A DNA stretch of 52,152 bases. Source: Dehalococcoidales bacterium. GTDB lineage: Bacteria; Chloroflexota; Dehalococcoidia; Dehalococcoidales; UBA1222. Position 1 is the first letter of the stretch, and each line of letters begins with the position of its first letter. The stretch lies in the NCBI GenBank assembly GCA_016286345.1, contig JAEESL010000006.1:1-52152 (forward strand), given 5' to 3'. The notes beneath the pieces were generated by a model. It had not been told where the DNA came from. It saw only the letters and a program-made list of their open reading frames with translations, and did not search any database. This document shows positions 43,341 to 52,072 of this stretch, one piece after another. The position numbers and the translations under genes were made by a program.

Positions 43341-43372
43341 CATTGAGATTTTTCTCGGAAAGGAGACATAAT

Positions 43373-44038
43373 ATGTCCAGAATTAATGGCATCCGAAACG
43401 GGTGCAGAGATGTTTTTCACTCATTTCTGGTGAGTGATGCAACCTATGATGGAATGTTGGAGATTCCGGTCATACAGCCAATAGACCATCTGCCGAACCG
43501 TTTGATTTCATTCTCGAAAGCGATAAGGACTGGAGATTATGATCAGTGGGTCCACTTCTATGAAGATGATGGTGGTTTTGAACGTGTCTGGAACAGGCCA
43601 AACTACTATCTTCCACATCTTAAAAAGTTTAATGGAATAATCACTCCCGACTTTAGCTTATATCGGGATATGCCGTTGGTCATGCAGCAATGGAATACAT
43701 ATCGAGGTAAAGCTCTGGGACATTGGTGGCAGACACAGGGAATGCAGGTGCTGCCTAATGTTAGAACTGCTGATGAACGCTCGTTTGCATTCAGCTGCTG
43801 CGGAGTTCCGCAGAATGCTCCTATATGCATTGGTACTCATGGATGCCTTAGGGTCCGCAAAGATCGCGATCTCTTCAAGGATGGCCTGTCATATGTCGTA
43901 AATGAACTGAGACCGTCACATATCATTTTTTATGGTGCTCTACCAGAAGATGTTATTGAGATTTGCTCTGCGAGGAAAGTGAAAGTCCTGCATTTTACCA
44001 GTGAATTTGCTCTCAGCAGGAAGGGGGTGAATGTGTAA
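43373..44038 (+). CDS. DUF4417-family protein
   Basis: 221 residues. It carries the DUF4417 features: CRDVFHSFLVSDATYDGMLE-like start, FNGIITPDFSLYRDMPLVMQ in the first half, FSCCGVPQNAPICIGTHGC in the middle and an end in LHFTSEFALSRKG. The biochemical role of DUF4417 is unknown; relatives occur on phages and integrative elements. ATG 43373 has AAGGAG 7 bases upstream; a longer frame from 43343 lacks one. It shares TAATG with the toxin gene, so the two products are made in a fixed ratio. Confidence 0.82.
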   Translation: MSRINGIRNGCRDVFHSFLVSDATYDGMLEIPVIQPIDHLPNRLISFSKAIRTGDYDQWVHFYEDDGGFERVWNRPNYYLPHLKKFNGIITPDFSLYRDMPLVMQQWNTYRGKALGHWWQTQGMQVLPNVRTADERSFAFSCCGVPQNAPICIGTHGCLRVRKDRDLFKDGLSYVVNELRPSHIIFYGALPEDVIEICSARKVKVLHFTSEFALSRKGVNV

Positions 44039-44541
44039 TGGGTACAGGATATCATAGTGGCTTTGGAAATACAGCAGGAGCCGACGGCGGCAGACCAAAA
44101 CTTGTACCAAACAGCGGTAAGCCAAAACCTGTTCCTAATGGCGACAAACCAAAACCTCTTCCTAAAAAGAAGGTGCCGATTTTCGATGACAAAGGCCATG
44201 TAACGAAAGATAGTATAAAAGCAAGAGCGGAGTTTTTTCTTGGGAAATCAGTTGCACGGCTGGAGCACGAGTTACATAAAAATGGCTACGAAACCAAGCG
44301 GCGGCCTTCAATACATTCAACTTCTAGAGCTAAAATCATAATGACTCTAAATGGCACTAAAGCCCGGAACATATCTCAGATACTGGTTTCGCCCGGCAGT
44401 AATAGGCATGGGGATGTCCCGTATGTAAAAATCAGTACTACTGATTGCGGTAGAATTAAAATTATCAATGCGTTTCCGTCTGAATACAAGTCCGATGGGC
44501 GAGAGAAAGCAGAACTCATTTACAGGAGGATAATAAAATGA
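44038..44541 (+). CDS. Probable polymorphic toxin with GFGNT-type N-terminus
   Basis: 167 residues. The N-terminal motif GTGYHSGFGNTAGADGG (2-18) is known to me from small toxins linked to DUF4417 genes. A Pro/Lys repeat linker (SGKPKPVPNGDKPKPLPKK, about 26-44) leads to a basic C-terminal domain with RAKIIMTLNG, VSPGSNRHGDVPYVKISTTD and GRIKIINAFP, resembling RNase-like tails of polymorphic toxins. His128-Gly-Asp and Lys/Arg residues could be catalytic; this is inference. It overlaps the immunity-like gene (ATGA). Confidence 0.7.
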   Translation: MGTGYHSGFGNTAGADGGRPKLVPNSGKPKPVPNGDKPKPLPKKKVPIFDDKGHVTKDSIKARAEFFLGKSVARLEHELHKNGYETKRRPSIHSTSRAKIIMTLNGTKARNISQILVSPGSNRHGDVPYVKISTTDCGRIKIINAFPSEYKSDGREKAELIYRRIIK

Positions 44542-44996
44542 TGAATATAGTACCATACAAGGGTGTTGGTGAAATAACTTTTGAAATGTCGTTTGATGAG
44601 GTCAAGGAACTCCTTCGAAAGAAGCAGATTAAGTTTAATACCGAAAATTGGCCAAACAAAGGGTGTGATCCAGAGGTGGCATGGGTCATTATTCGAATCG
44701 ATAAAGAAATCAGCATCTTCTTTGCCAGGAATCGGATGTTCAAGATCTATTTTGAGAATGGCTTCTCAGGAAGACTTGAAAATGGGATCTCACTGGGAAT
44801 GAATATCAAAGACGCAAAGAAGCTGGATAATACTATTGAGTATGATGACTGGAATGAGGTTTACACTTCTGACCTGGGATACTGGCTTGAAGATGATGTG
44901 GAAAGCGGTGAGATTATCTCAATCACTGTCTTTATCAAAGAACTGGAAGATGACGATGTTTTCTTCCGTTATGACTGGTGCAATAATCCAGATTAA
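44538..44996 (+). CDS. Probable immunity protein
   Basis: 152 residues, strongly acidic, no membrane segments. It alternates short strands and helices (EITFEMSFDEVKELLRKKQI; GISLGMNIKDAKKLDN) and ends EDDDVFFRYDWCNNPD. Charge opposite to the basic toxin, the ATGA overlap and AGGAGG 8 bases upstream make immunity the best reading. I do not recognise a specific family. A strong terminator ends the unit 18 bases on. Confidence 0.65.
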   Translation: MMNIVPYKGVGEITFEMSFDEVKELLRKKQIKFNTENWPNKGCDPEVAWVIIRIDKEISIFFARNRMFKIYFENGFSGRLENGISLGMNIKDAKKLDNTIEYDDWNEVYTSDLGYWLEDDVESGEIISITVFIKELEDDDVFFRYDWCNNPD

Positions 44997-45013
44997 TCGT
45001 TTTTGAGCCATAC

Positions 45014-45054
45014 AAAAAAGGGCTTTCGACTTCCCGGCCGAGAGCCCTTTTTTT
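45014..45054. terminator. Bidirectional terminator between island and ino1
   Basis: AAAAAAGGGCTTTCG (45014-45028) pairs with CGAGAGCCCTTTTTT (45039-45053), one G-U pair, over a 10-base loop. A-run and T-run allow stopping on both strands, so it ends the toxin-immunity unit and the converging inositol gene. Confidence 0.92.
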
Positions 45055-45069
45055 GTGAAGGTGTAAGAA

Positions 45070-46161
45070 CTATTTATTGTTGATGAAGTCTTCGAGTAAC
45101 TGTCTGTTGAGGAAGTCTTCTCTCTGGACTCTCGGATGCTTCATGAAGTAGCTTGAAGGAGGTACGATATCGCCTGACAGACCTCGGTCAAGAGCAATCT
45201 TCATGCATCGGATTGCATCGATCACGACACCTGCAGAGTTAGGTGAATCTTCGACTGAAAGTCTTAATTCCAGATTCATGGGAACGTCACCGAACTGCTG
45301 ACCTTCGATTCTCAGGAAGCAGAGCTTGTTGTCATGCTGCCAGGGAACGAAGTCTGATGGACCAACATGGATATCGAACGGATCAAGAGGTTCCTTAAGG
45401 TTTGACTGGACAGCCTGGGTCTTGGAGACTTTCTTGTCTGCAAGTCGGCTTCTGTTAAGCATGTTGAGGAAGTCAGTGTTGCCGCCGGTGTTCAGCTGAT
45501 AAGTGTGCATGATCTTGATGCCTCTTTCTTCGAAGAGTCGCATAAGTTCACGATGAACGATAGTAGCGCCGAGCTGTGATTTGATATCGTCGCCGATGCA
45601 TGGAACGCCTGCTTCCTTGAATCTTGCGATCCATCTGTCATCACTGGCAATGAATACCGGCATACAGTTGATATAGCCGACTTTTGCTTCAAGAGCGCAG
45701 TCTGCATAGAAATAGGCTGCTTCGCGTGAACCGACCGGCAGATAGCTGATGATCATATCAACGCCGGAATCTTTGATGCTCTGTACGATTTCTGCTTTGG
45801 TTGGTTCCGGAGCAGGGGATACACGGAATGAGATATCCTCATCAAAGTCCTGGGTATGTTCTGAGATACCGTCAAGCACTACACCCTTTTTGACGATGAC
45901 GCCGGTTTTGGGAACATTTGGTGCGAATACTTTTGTGCAGTTTGGCTTAGCAAAAATTGCCTCTGCAACATCCTTGCCGACTTTTCTGACATCAACATCA
46001 TATGCCAGGCCGACTTCGATGTCCTTGATCTCATAACCGCCGAGAACCTTGTGCATAAGACCGATGGGTTTTTCTTCACAGTCATGATAATACGTAAGAC
46101 CCTGTACGAGTGAAGACGCGCAGTTTCCTACGCCGATGATACCGATTTTGATTTTGCTCAA
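45070..46161 (-). CDS. ino1: Inositol-3-phosphate synthase
   Basis: Converts glucose 6-phosphate to inositol 3-phosphate using NAD, the first step toward inositol lipids or inositol-derived solutes. About 363 residues, the length of the short prokaryotic form. NAD-binding GIIGVGNCASS begins near residue 7; other marks are GDDIKSQLGATIVHRELMRL and QLNTGGNTDFLNMLNR. I start it at TTG 46161 because GGAGG (46170-46174) is 8 bases upstream; a longer frame to 46218 lacks a ribosome-binding site. Common in actinobacteria and Chloroflexota. Confidence 0.9.
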   Translation of the reverse strand: MSKIKIGIIGVGNCASSLVQGLTYYHDCEEKPIGLMHKVLGGYEIKDIEVGLAYDVDVRKVGKDVAEAIFAKPNCTKVFAPNVPKTGVIVKKGVVLDGISEHTQDFDEDISFRVSPAPEPTKAEIVQSIKDSGVDMIISYLPVGSREAAYFYADCALEAKVGYINCMPVFIASDDRWIARFKEAGVPCIGDDIKSQLGATIVHRELMRLFEERGIKIMHTYQLNTGGNTDFLNMLNRSRLADKKVSKTQAVQSNLKEPLDPFDIHVGPSDFVPWQHDNKLCFLRIEGQQFGDVPMNLELRLSVEDSPNSAGVVIDAIRCMKIALDRGLSGDIVPPSSYFMKHPRVQREDFLNRQLLEDFINNK

Positions 46162-46234
46162 TTTATATTCCTCCAGAATTGTATTTACACTATCGATAAC
46201 AAATTGAAACTTTTTCATATTTTGACTGATTGCG

Positions 46235-46276
46235 AATAAATAATCAACTGTAATAAATAATCAACAAAATGTTGAT
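46235..46276. repeat. Direct and inverted repeats in the ino1/STAS divergent gap
   Basis: AATAAATAATCAAC occurs twice (46235-46248 and 46252-46265), 17 bases apart. The second copy runs into a perfect inverted repeat, ATCAACA with TGTTGAT (46260-46276). They sit 75-115 bases before the ino1 start, and look like regulator sites. The same gap (46162-46420) also has an ATCATATGAT palindrome at 46377-46386, nearer the STAS gene. Confidence 0.5.
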
Positions 46277-46420
46277 AATTAATAAACATATGTAAACAAT
46301 CATGGCTGAATTGTTTTGTCATCTGCCTTGATATTTTCTAATTTATTATGGAAAGCAGACCTTTATATATGTTAATATCATATGATTATATTAGTTTTAT
46401 CCTAATGGGAGGTATTCGCA

Positions 46421-46720
46421 GTGAATATTAACGAAGCTTCAAATGGTGATCAGATTACATTGTCCGTCAGCGGACGGGTCGATACCACTACGGCTCCCGA
46501 TTTACAGACATCAATCACTAATGCTTTTGAAAAGAGTGCAGATCTTGTAATCGATTTTTCAGAAGTTGAATATATTTCCAGTGCAGGTCTCCGAGCATTG
46601 CTTTTCGGACAGAAGACTGCCCAGTCTAAAAATGGCTCAATGGTAGTTACCAATGTGACCGATGCTGTGAAGGAAGTACTTGATATTACCGGTTTTTCCA
46701 ATATTCTTACTATCCAGTAA
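46421..46720 (+). CDS. STAS-domain anti-sigma factor antagonist
   Basis: 99 residues, a single SpoIIAA/RsbV-like STAS domain. The phosphorylation site is in YISSAGLRALLFG, most likely Ser54. In such circuits an RsbW-type kinase phosphorylates this Ser and a PP2C phosphatase removes the phosphate; unphosphorylated STAS binds the kinase. Both partner domains are encoded downstream. Start is GTG 46421 with GGAGG 8 bases upstream. The 86-base gap to the next gene holds a possible -10 (TACACT 46793-46798). Confidence 0.9.
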   Translation: MNINEASNGDQITLSVSGRVDTTTAPDLQTSITNAFEKSADLVIDFSEVEYISSAGLRALLFGQKTAQSKNGSMVVTNVTDAVKEVLDITGFSNILTIQ

Positions 46721-46806
46721 TTAGCAGTATTTTGATGATTGTTTTATTGCAATGTTCATCTCTGTATATCCTTTATTTCACAATGATGGCGGTACACTAG
46801 TCAGAT

Positions 46807-48612
46807 ATGAAGAATTCTGATAACAGTAACGCAAAACTTGTTCAGAACGATACGTTTCTCAGCAGAACGTTCAATTCTGCTGTTATTCCCAGTATCCTGA
46901 CGACACTGACTGGTACTATCACGATCATCGTTGATGGTATTCTTGTCGGTCAGAAGATCGGTTTGAATGGTCTTGCCGCACTTAACTACTGTCTTCCACT
47001 CTATATGATCCAGTGTGTCATAGGATCGCTTATTGTTTCCGGTGCAGGCATTATTTCATCTAGGCTTATCGGAAATAGTGATCACAAAGGGGCGAATGAT
47101 TACTGTCAGGTTGCCGTGACCCTCGGCATAATAGTTTCAGTACTTCTGACATTTTTCGGAGTATTATTCCTTGATCCTATCAGTAAAGCTCTGTGTTCAG
47201 ATCCTGAGATAACACCGATGATCGTTGAGTATGCATATATCACTTTCCTAGGTACGGTATCACGTGTATTGCTGTATATTCCGTTCTGGTATCTGAGGAT
47301 AGAAGGGAAGAATAATCATGTCCTTATATCTGTAGCCATAATGGCAGTCGGCAATATCATCCTTGATATCGTTTTCCTGTTCGGGCTCGGATACGGAGTC
47401 GCCGGTGCTGCTCTTGCCAGTGTGATATCGACCACAGTCGCAACCATGTATGGTCTTATTATTCTTTTCTCAAAGAAGACCAGGGTGAATTTTGAATTTA
47501 ATCTTAAGATGCCGACGCTGGCAATGATGAAGAAAATATTTGTGACAGGCAGTCCGGCTGCGAATAATAATCTTATGCAGACGCTCAGATTGCTTGTCGT
47601 GAACTATCTTCTTACTTATTTCGGCGGAACAGACATGGTGGCGTATTTCACGGTTATCAATGGTGTTGCATCAGTTTCTGAATCCATTACTGTCGGAGTT
47701 CCTTCTGCCGGTATTGCGATTACAGGTATCTGTTACGGAGAACATGATAATCCCAGTTTAAGGATCATATTGAAAAAAGAGATCATATATGGAATCCTTC
47801 TGTGTCTGGTCTTTGGAGCTGCGATCATTTTCGGTTCTGACTATATTGCAATGGCATATGGTGTTGATGGCAGTATCCGTTTTCCTATGATGTGCCTTGC
47901 GGCAAGTCTTGTACCGGCACTTTTATGCGGAATATTGATCCATTTTTATAATGTGACTGGTCATGAGGTTCTTTCGAATACTATGATCACGCTCAGAATA
48001 TTTGTTTTCGCAGCCATTACAACATTTCTGCTTCAGTACAATGATATGGCTCCATGGCCGTTCCTGTTCCAGGAACAGGTTCTTACTCTTTTTTTCTGGA
48101 TCATTGCATCCGGATTTATTGCCAGACGCAGAAAACTGTCACGTTTTCTTTTGCTTGATACAGAACTTGAACACTCAGGCAATGTGATCAATTTCTCGTC
48201 AGATTCATCAGCTGAACAGATTGCAGGCGCAAGCGAGAAGATCGTAACTTTCTGCGAGAATAATGACATGAATCCCAAGGAGGTCATGAGTGTCAGTCTG
48301 GCTCTTGAGGAAATAATGGCGCTCATTGCAGAAGTGAACCGTGATCATGCTCAGGAAAAACGCAATAATGAAAAAAATACTGTCCCGGGTGATCTTTCAA
48401 ATAATAGTGACCTTGTTTTATTTGATATCAGGGTGTTCAAGATACAGGGAGTCATCGGTATCCGTTTCAGATATGACGGTATTCCGTTCAATCCTGTTGC
48501 TGAAGAAAACCAGTCAGATATGTATATGGGTATCCGTCTTGTAACCAAGATTACACAGACGATTGTTTATAGAGTGGTTTTTGGTATGAATTCTCTTTCC
48601 ATCACTATTTAG
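46807..48612 (+). CDS. MATE-family transporter fused to an RsbW-like kinase domain
   Basis: 601 residues. About 1-455 form a MATE multidrug/polyspecific antiporter with twelve hydrophobic segments (VDGILVGQKIGLNGLAALNY near the start; DGILVG is a usual MATE helix-1 mark). About 470-601 form a GHKL ATPase domain like anti-sigma kinase RsbW/SpoIIAB: MSVSLALEEIMALIAEV holds the N-box Glu-Glu, and MYMGIRLVTKITQTIVYRV the G-box-like end. The kinase would be held at the membrane. Start ATG 46807 has no Shine-Dalgarno. Role inferred: a membrane-bound switch partner of the STAS protein. Confidence 0.85.
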   Translation: MKNSDNSNAKLVQNDTFLSRTFNSAVIPSILTTLTGTITIIVDGILVGQKIGLNGLAALNYCLPLYMIQCVIGSLIVSGAGIISSRLIGNSDHKGANDYCQVAVTLGIIVSVLLTFFGVLFLDPISKALCSDPEITPMIVEYAYITFLGTVSRVLLYIPFWYLRIEGKNNHVLISVAIMAVGNIILDIVFLFGLGYGVAGAALASVISTTVATMYGLIILFSKKTRVNFEFNLKMPTLAMMKKIFVTGSPAANNNLMQTLRLLVVNYLLTYFGGTDMVAYFTVINGVASVSESITVGVPSAGIAITGICYGEHDNPSLRIILKKEIIYGILLCLVFGAAIIFGSDYIAMAYGVDGSIRFPMMCLAASLVPALLCGILIHFYNVTGHEVLSNTMITLRIFVFAAITTFLLQYNDMAPWPFLFQEQVLTLFFWIIASGFIARRRKLSRFLLLDTELEHSGNVINFSSDSSAEQIAGASEKIVTFCENNDMNPKEVMSVSLALEEIMALIAEVNRDHAQEKRNNEKNTVPGDLSNNSDLVLFDIRVFKIQGVIGIRFRYDGIPFNPVAEENQSDMYMGIRLVTKITQTIVYRVVFGMNSLSITI

Positions 48613-48623
48613 GAGATTTCGGT

Positions 48624-50168
48624 ATGAATGAAGATTTGAATCTGGAAAATTTAAAAACGATTATCGAAAATTGCAAAGATACCGAATTTGGCCGGAAACA
48701 TAATTTTGATAAGATCCATTCTGTTGATGATTACAGGAGGGAAGTTCCCCTGTCTGAATACAGGGATTATGCTGAAGCGATAAAGAGAATGGAAAACGGT
48801 GAAGAAAAAGTTCTCACTGCCTGGAAAGTAAAGCATTATCTTTCTACTTCCGGAACAGGCGGAGTTCAGAAGCACATACCTCTCACTCAGGAAGGTATTG
48901 ACCGATACGGAGATATTTTCTATTTTGCCCCGTTCAAAGTGATGGGGATTGATATTCATGCTCCCAAGATCTTTCTCAGCACGTTTGTTGTGAATTCAAC
49001 GGCCCCTATACTCATCAGTACTGCATATTTTTGGAATCTGAAGGAAAAGGGTATCCTTGATCCGAATGATTTCCTTGAAAAAGAAAGGTTGCTTTTCCCA
49101 TCAGAGTCGCTTGATGTTGAGATTCAGACATACTGTAAGGCAAGGGCTGCTCTTTCCTGTCCTGATCTGACTGCCATTCAGTCAATGTTCCTGTATGATG
49201 TTCTGCAGTTCTTCCTGTATCTGAAGTCAAACTGGAAGATGCTGATTTCAGATATAGAGAACGATTCATTTTCAATCGAACTGCCTGAAGATATAAAGAG
49301 TGTGGTTAAAGGGTTCAGCAAACCTGATAAGGCATGGCTTGATAAGATCAAGAAAGAATTTGCAGCAGGTTTTGATACACCGATAACTCCCCGAATCTGG
49401 CCAAAACTGAGTTTTGTGACAGGAATCGGCGGAAAGGTATTTCTTGAACAGTCTGAGGCAGTGAAAAGCTTCTGCGGAGATATTCCTATTTTCTATTTCT
49501 GCTATGGTTCTACTGAATGTGTACTGGGACTTGCCTATGCTCCCAACAAAGCCGATTATTCACTGACACAGAGAATTGGTTTCTTTGAATTCCTGCCTAT
49601 CGGCGGGGATGAAACAGTTCTTCCGAGGGAAGTTGAGATCGGCGGAATATATGAACCGATAGCTACTAATTTTTCAGGGCTTTACAGATACAGAATGGGT
49701 GACAGAATCAGAATCACAGGTTTCATGGATGACGGACTGCCGACTTATGAGATTCTCGGACGAAATACACTGATACTTAACATGTGTGGCGAAAAAGTTG
49801 AATATGAATCAATTTACAGGGCTGTAATTGATGTCCGTGACAAGTATAATATCGGTAGTTTTGATTATTGTGTTGCAACTGATATCAGCGGAAAACACGG
49901 GCATTTTGATATCTTTATTGAAGGAAAAATCAATCCTGCTGTGAAAGAAAGTCTGGCTGCTGATATCGATGCATATCTAATTAAAACGAATATTGATTAT
50001 AAAGACCTGCGAAACAAGAACAATATTGATCCTCCTGTCGTTTATGTTATTGCAGACGGCATGATGGAACAGTGCAGGGCGGCTACAATGCCTTCCGTTA
50101 CCACCAAGAAGCCGCTTCAGATAATCAAACCTGAACAGAGGGAATACTTGAAGGAGAGGAGCCTGTAA
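48624..50168 (+). CDS. GH3-family acyl-acid adenylating enzyme
   Basis: 514 residues. GH3 proteins are ANL-type enzymes that activate a carboxylic acid with ATP and join it to an amino acid or other amine. Visible signatures: ATP-binding STSGTGGVQKHIPLT near residue 74, YFCYGSTECVLGLAYAPN, GLYRYRMGDRIRITGF and the C-terminal lobe after LGRNTLILNMCGEKV. Plants use this family for auxin and jasmonate conjugation, but bacterial substrates are mostly unknown. AGGAG lies upstream; it starts 12 bases after the MATE-kinase gene and 4 bases before the phosphatase gene. Confidence 0.85.
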   Translation: MNEDLNLENLKTIIENCKDTEFGRKHNFDKIHSVDDYRREVPLSEYRDYAEAIKRMENGEEKVLTAWKVKHYLSTSGTGGVQKHIPLTQEGIDRYGDIFYFAPFKVMGIDIHAPKIFLSTFVVNSTAPILISTAYFWNLKEKGILDPNDFLEKERLLFPSESLDVEIQTYCKARAALSCPDLTAIQSMFLYDVLQFFLYLKSNWKMLISDIENDSFSIELPEDIKSVVKGFSKPDKAWLDKIKKEFAAGFDTPITPRIWPKLSFVTGIGGKVFLEQSEAVKSFCGDIPIFYFCYGSTECVLGLAYAPNKADYSLTQRIGFFEFLPIGGDETVLPREVEIGGIYEPIATNFSGLYRYRMGDRIRITGFMDDGLPTYEILGRNTLILNMCGEKVEYESIYRAVIDVRDKYNIGSFDYCVATDISGKHGHFDIFIEGKINPAVKESLAADIDAYLIKTNIDYKDLRNKNNIDPPVVYVIADGMMEQCRAATMPSVTTKKPLQIIKPEQREYLKERSL

Positions 50169-50171
50169 GTT

Positions 50172-51881
50172 ATGGATGAAACAAACAAAAAAAATAAGCG
50201 CACAAAGATCAGTCATAAAATTGCGACGCTGATCATTCTTTTTGCATTGATTCTTACTGCAGCAACTACCACCGTCGGCTATTTTGTGTTCAAATCAAAC
50301 ACAGAGAGAGTCTACAATGATTCTGCATATAATACTGCCAAAGTTGCCGCATCATACATCTCCCCTGAACTTCTCAAGGAATACTCTGATCTTGCAAAAG
50401 AATATGTTGCAGGAAACGTATCACAGGAACAGATTCTTTCTGTTATCGGATCAGACGATTATAAGAATGTACGTGCTCTCATAGTCAACCTCAAGGAAGA
50501 TATGGGCGCAAATGACATCTATATCGTGTACCCCGATATGGAAATGATGTGGAATTACGGAAACATTCCTGATGAAGAATGGAATCCAATGCTGTATATC
50601 TTCGATTCCTACATTGATGAGAATTACAGCTATTACCTCGGTAATATAGGTCCTTTCAATCCCAAATTCATAGAGGATATTGATAAAGTAATCACAACCG
50701 GTGAGAGATCTGATAACTATTTTGTCTCTAAGAGTAAATATGGTTATAACACTTCTGCTGTCTATCCCATTTATCTCAACAATGAACTGGTTGGTGTAGT
50801 GGGTACTGAGATCCCGATGGTCACGATTACCGATACACTTCGCAAGTATCTTATTATCGTTACTCTTCTTGCTCTGGCAATCATGGCTTTGGTGATAACC
50901 CTGATCTCAATGGTTCTTAATAAGATTATCGTTAAACCCATCAATATTGTTGCCAGTGAAGCAGAAAAGTTTGTTGACGATACTTCGGTTATCTCCATGA
51001 AGCTAAACAGTATCAGGACCAATGATGAAATTGAGGACCTGTCTCAGAGTATCATGACGATGGAAAATGACATCAACCGATATATCGCTGAGGTTAAGAG
51101 CGTCACAGCAGAAAAAGAACGTATCGGAGCAGAACTTAACGTTGCCAGAAATATCCAGAAGGCCATGCTTCCTATCATCTTCCCGGCTTTCCCTGAAAGA
51201 AAAGAATTTGATATATATGCTTCAATGGATCCTGCTAAGGAAGTCGGTGGTGACTTCTATGATTTCTTCCTGGTTGATGATTCACATCTGGGAATGGTTG
51301 TTGCAGATGTCAGCGGTAAGGGCGTTCCTGCCGCACTGTTCATGGTCATCGGTAAAACTCTTATCAAAGATCACACCAATCCAGGACTCGATCTTGGCAC
51401 AGTGTTCTCTGAAGTCAACAATATGCTTTGCCAGACAAATTCAGAACAGCTATTCATTACTGCATTTGAGGCTGTCATCGATCTTAAGACCGGTGAAGTC
51501 AGCTATGTCAATGCAGGACATGAACATCCGTTTATCATGAAGAAACAGGCAGATGGTTCATACAAGTATGAGGAAGTTGTTCCTAAGTCCGGTATCGTTC
51601 TTGCTGCAATGGATGATATGCGATATGTATCCGGCAGCTTCAATCTTGAGCCCGGTGATCGTCTGATTCAGTACACAGATGGTGTAACTGAAGCCACCAA
51701 TGCCAATAATGAGCTTTACGGTATGGAAAGACTCGGTGCATATCTTAATAAAAATACCGATAAGAAACCCGAAGAACTGCTTCATGGTTTGAAGGCAGAT
51801 ATCGATGAATTTGTAGGCGAAGCTCCTCAGTTTGATGACATCACTATGCTCTGCTTCGAATACAACGAAAAGATGGATTGA
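50172..51881 (+). CDS. Membrane sensor with HAMP and SpoIIE-type PP2C phosphatase
   Basis: 569 residues. Membrane helix 1 at about 18-40, an extracytoplasmic sensor of about 180 residues (Tyr/Asp-rich, probably a Cache-like fold), helix 2 at about 222-252, HAMP at about 253-305, a coiled linker, then the phosphatase (about 335-565). Metal-binding residues are in EVGGDFYDFF, VVADVSGKGVPAALFM, YTDGVTEA and FDDITML. It would sense an outside signal and dephosphorylate the STAS protein of the same unit. A strong terminator follows 24 bases after the stop. Confidence 0.9.
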   Translation: MDETNKKNKRTKISHKIATLIILFALILTAATTTVGYFVFKSNTERVYNDSAYNTAKVAASYISPELLKEYSDLAKEYVAGNVSQEQILSVIGSDDYKNVRALIVNLKEDMGANDIYIVYPDMEMMWNYGNIPDEEWNPMLYIFDSYIDENYSYYLGNIGPFNPKFIEDIDKVITTGERSDNYFVSKSKYGYNTSAVYPIYLNNELVGVVGTEIPMVTITDTLRKYLIIVTLLALAIMALVITLISMVLNKIIVKPINIVASEAEKFVDDTSVISMKLNSIRTNDEIEDLSQSIMTMENDINRYIAEVKSVTAEKERIGAELNVARNIQKAMLPIIFPAFPERKEFDIYASMDPAKEVGGDFYDFFLVDDSHLGMVVADVSGKGVPAALFMVIGKTLIKDHTNPGLDLGTVFSEVNNMLCQTNSEQLFITAFEAVIDLKTGEVSYVNAGHEHPFIMKKQADGSYKYEEVVPKSGIVLAAMDDMRYVSGSFNLEPGDRLIQYTDGVTEATNANNELYGMERLGAYLNKNTDKKPEELLHGLKADIDEFVGEAPQFDDITMLCFEYNEKMD

Positions 51882-51904
51882 TCATTAACTCAATAAGAGT
51901 AATT

Positions 51905-51945
51905 AACAAGAATGCCCGGTCCGGACCGGGCATTCTTGTTTTTAG
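51905..51945 (+). terminator. Terminator after the phosphatase gene
   Basis: AACAAGAATGCCCGGTCC (51905-51922) and GGACCGGGCATTCTTGTT (51923-51940) are perfect inverted copies, then a T-run. It closes the STAS-MATE-GH3-phosphatase unit. Confidence 0.93.
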
Positions 51946-51951
51946 TGACGG

Positions 51952-51999
51952 TTTCTACTGAAAGATTTTACCTGCTCCAGTAAAACCTTTCAGTAGAAA
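51952..51999. repeat. Long hairpin downstream of the terminator
   Basis: TTTCTACTGAAAG (51952-51964) and CTTTCAGTAGAAA (51987-51999) are exact inverted copies, and inside them TTTTAC pairs with GTAAAA, leaving an 8-base loop. No T-run follows. It is not explained by the neighbouring genes. Confidence 0.7.
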
Positions 52000-52042
52000 T
52001 GAAAATTATTAAAAAAGTTTGAATATAGTATTAAACTTTGCA

Positions 52043-52072
52043 TTGTGTAAGCTTTTTTATAAGTTGTATAAT
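52043..52072 (+). promoter_or_regulatory. Possible promoter near the window end
   Basis: TTGTGT (52043-52048), an 18-base spacer and TATAAT (52067-52072) lie in the A/T-rich 271-base tail 51882-52152. No coding sequence starts before the window ends, so the driven gene lies outside. Confidence 0.45.
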
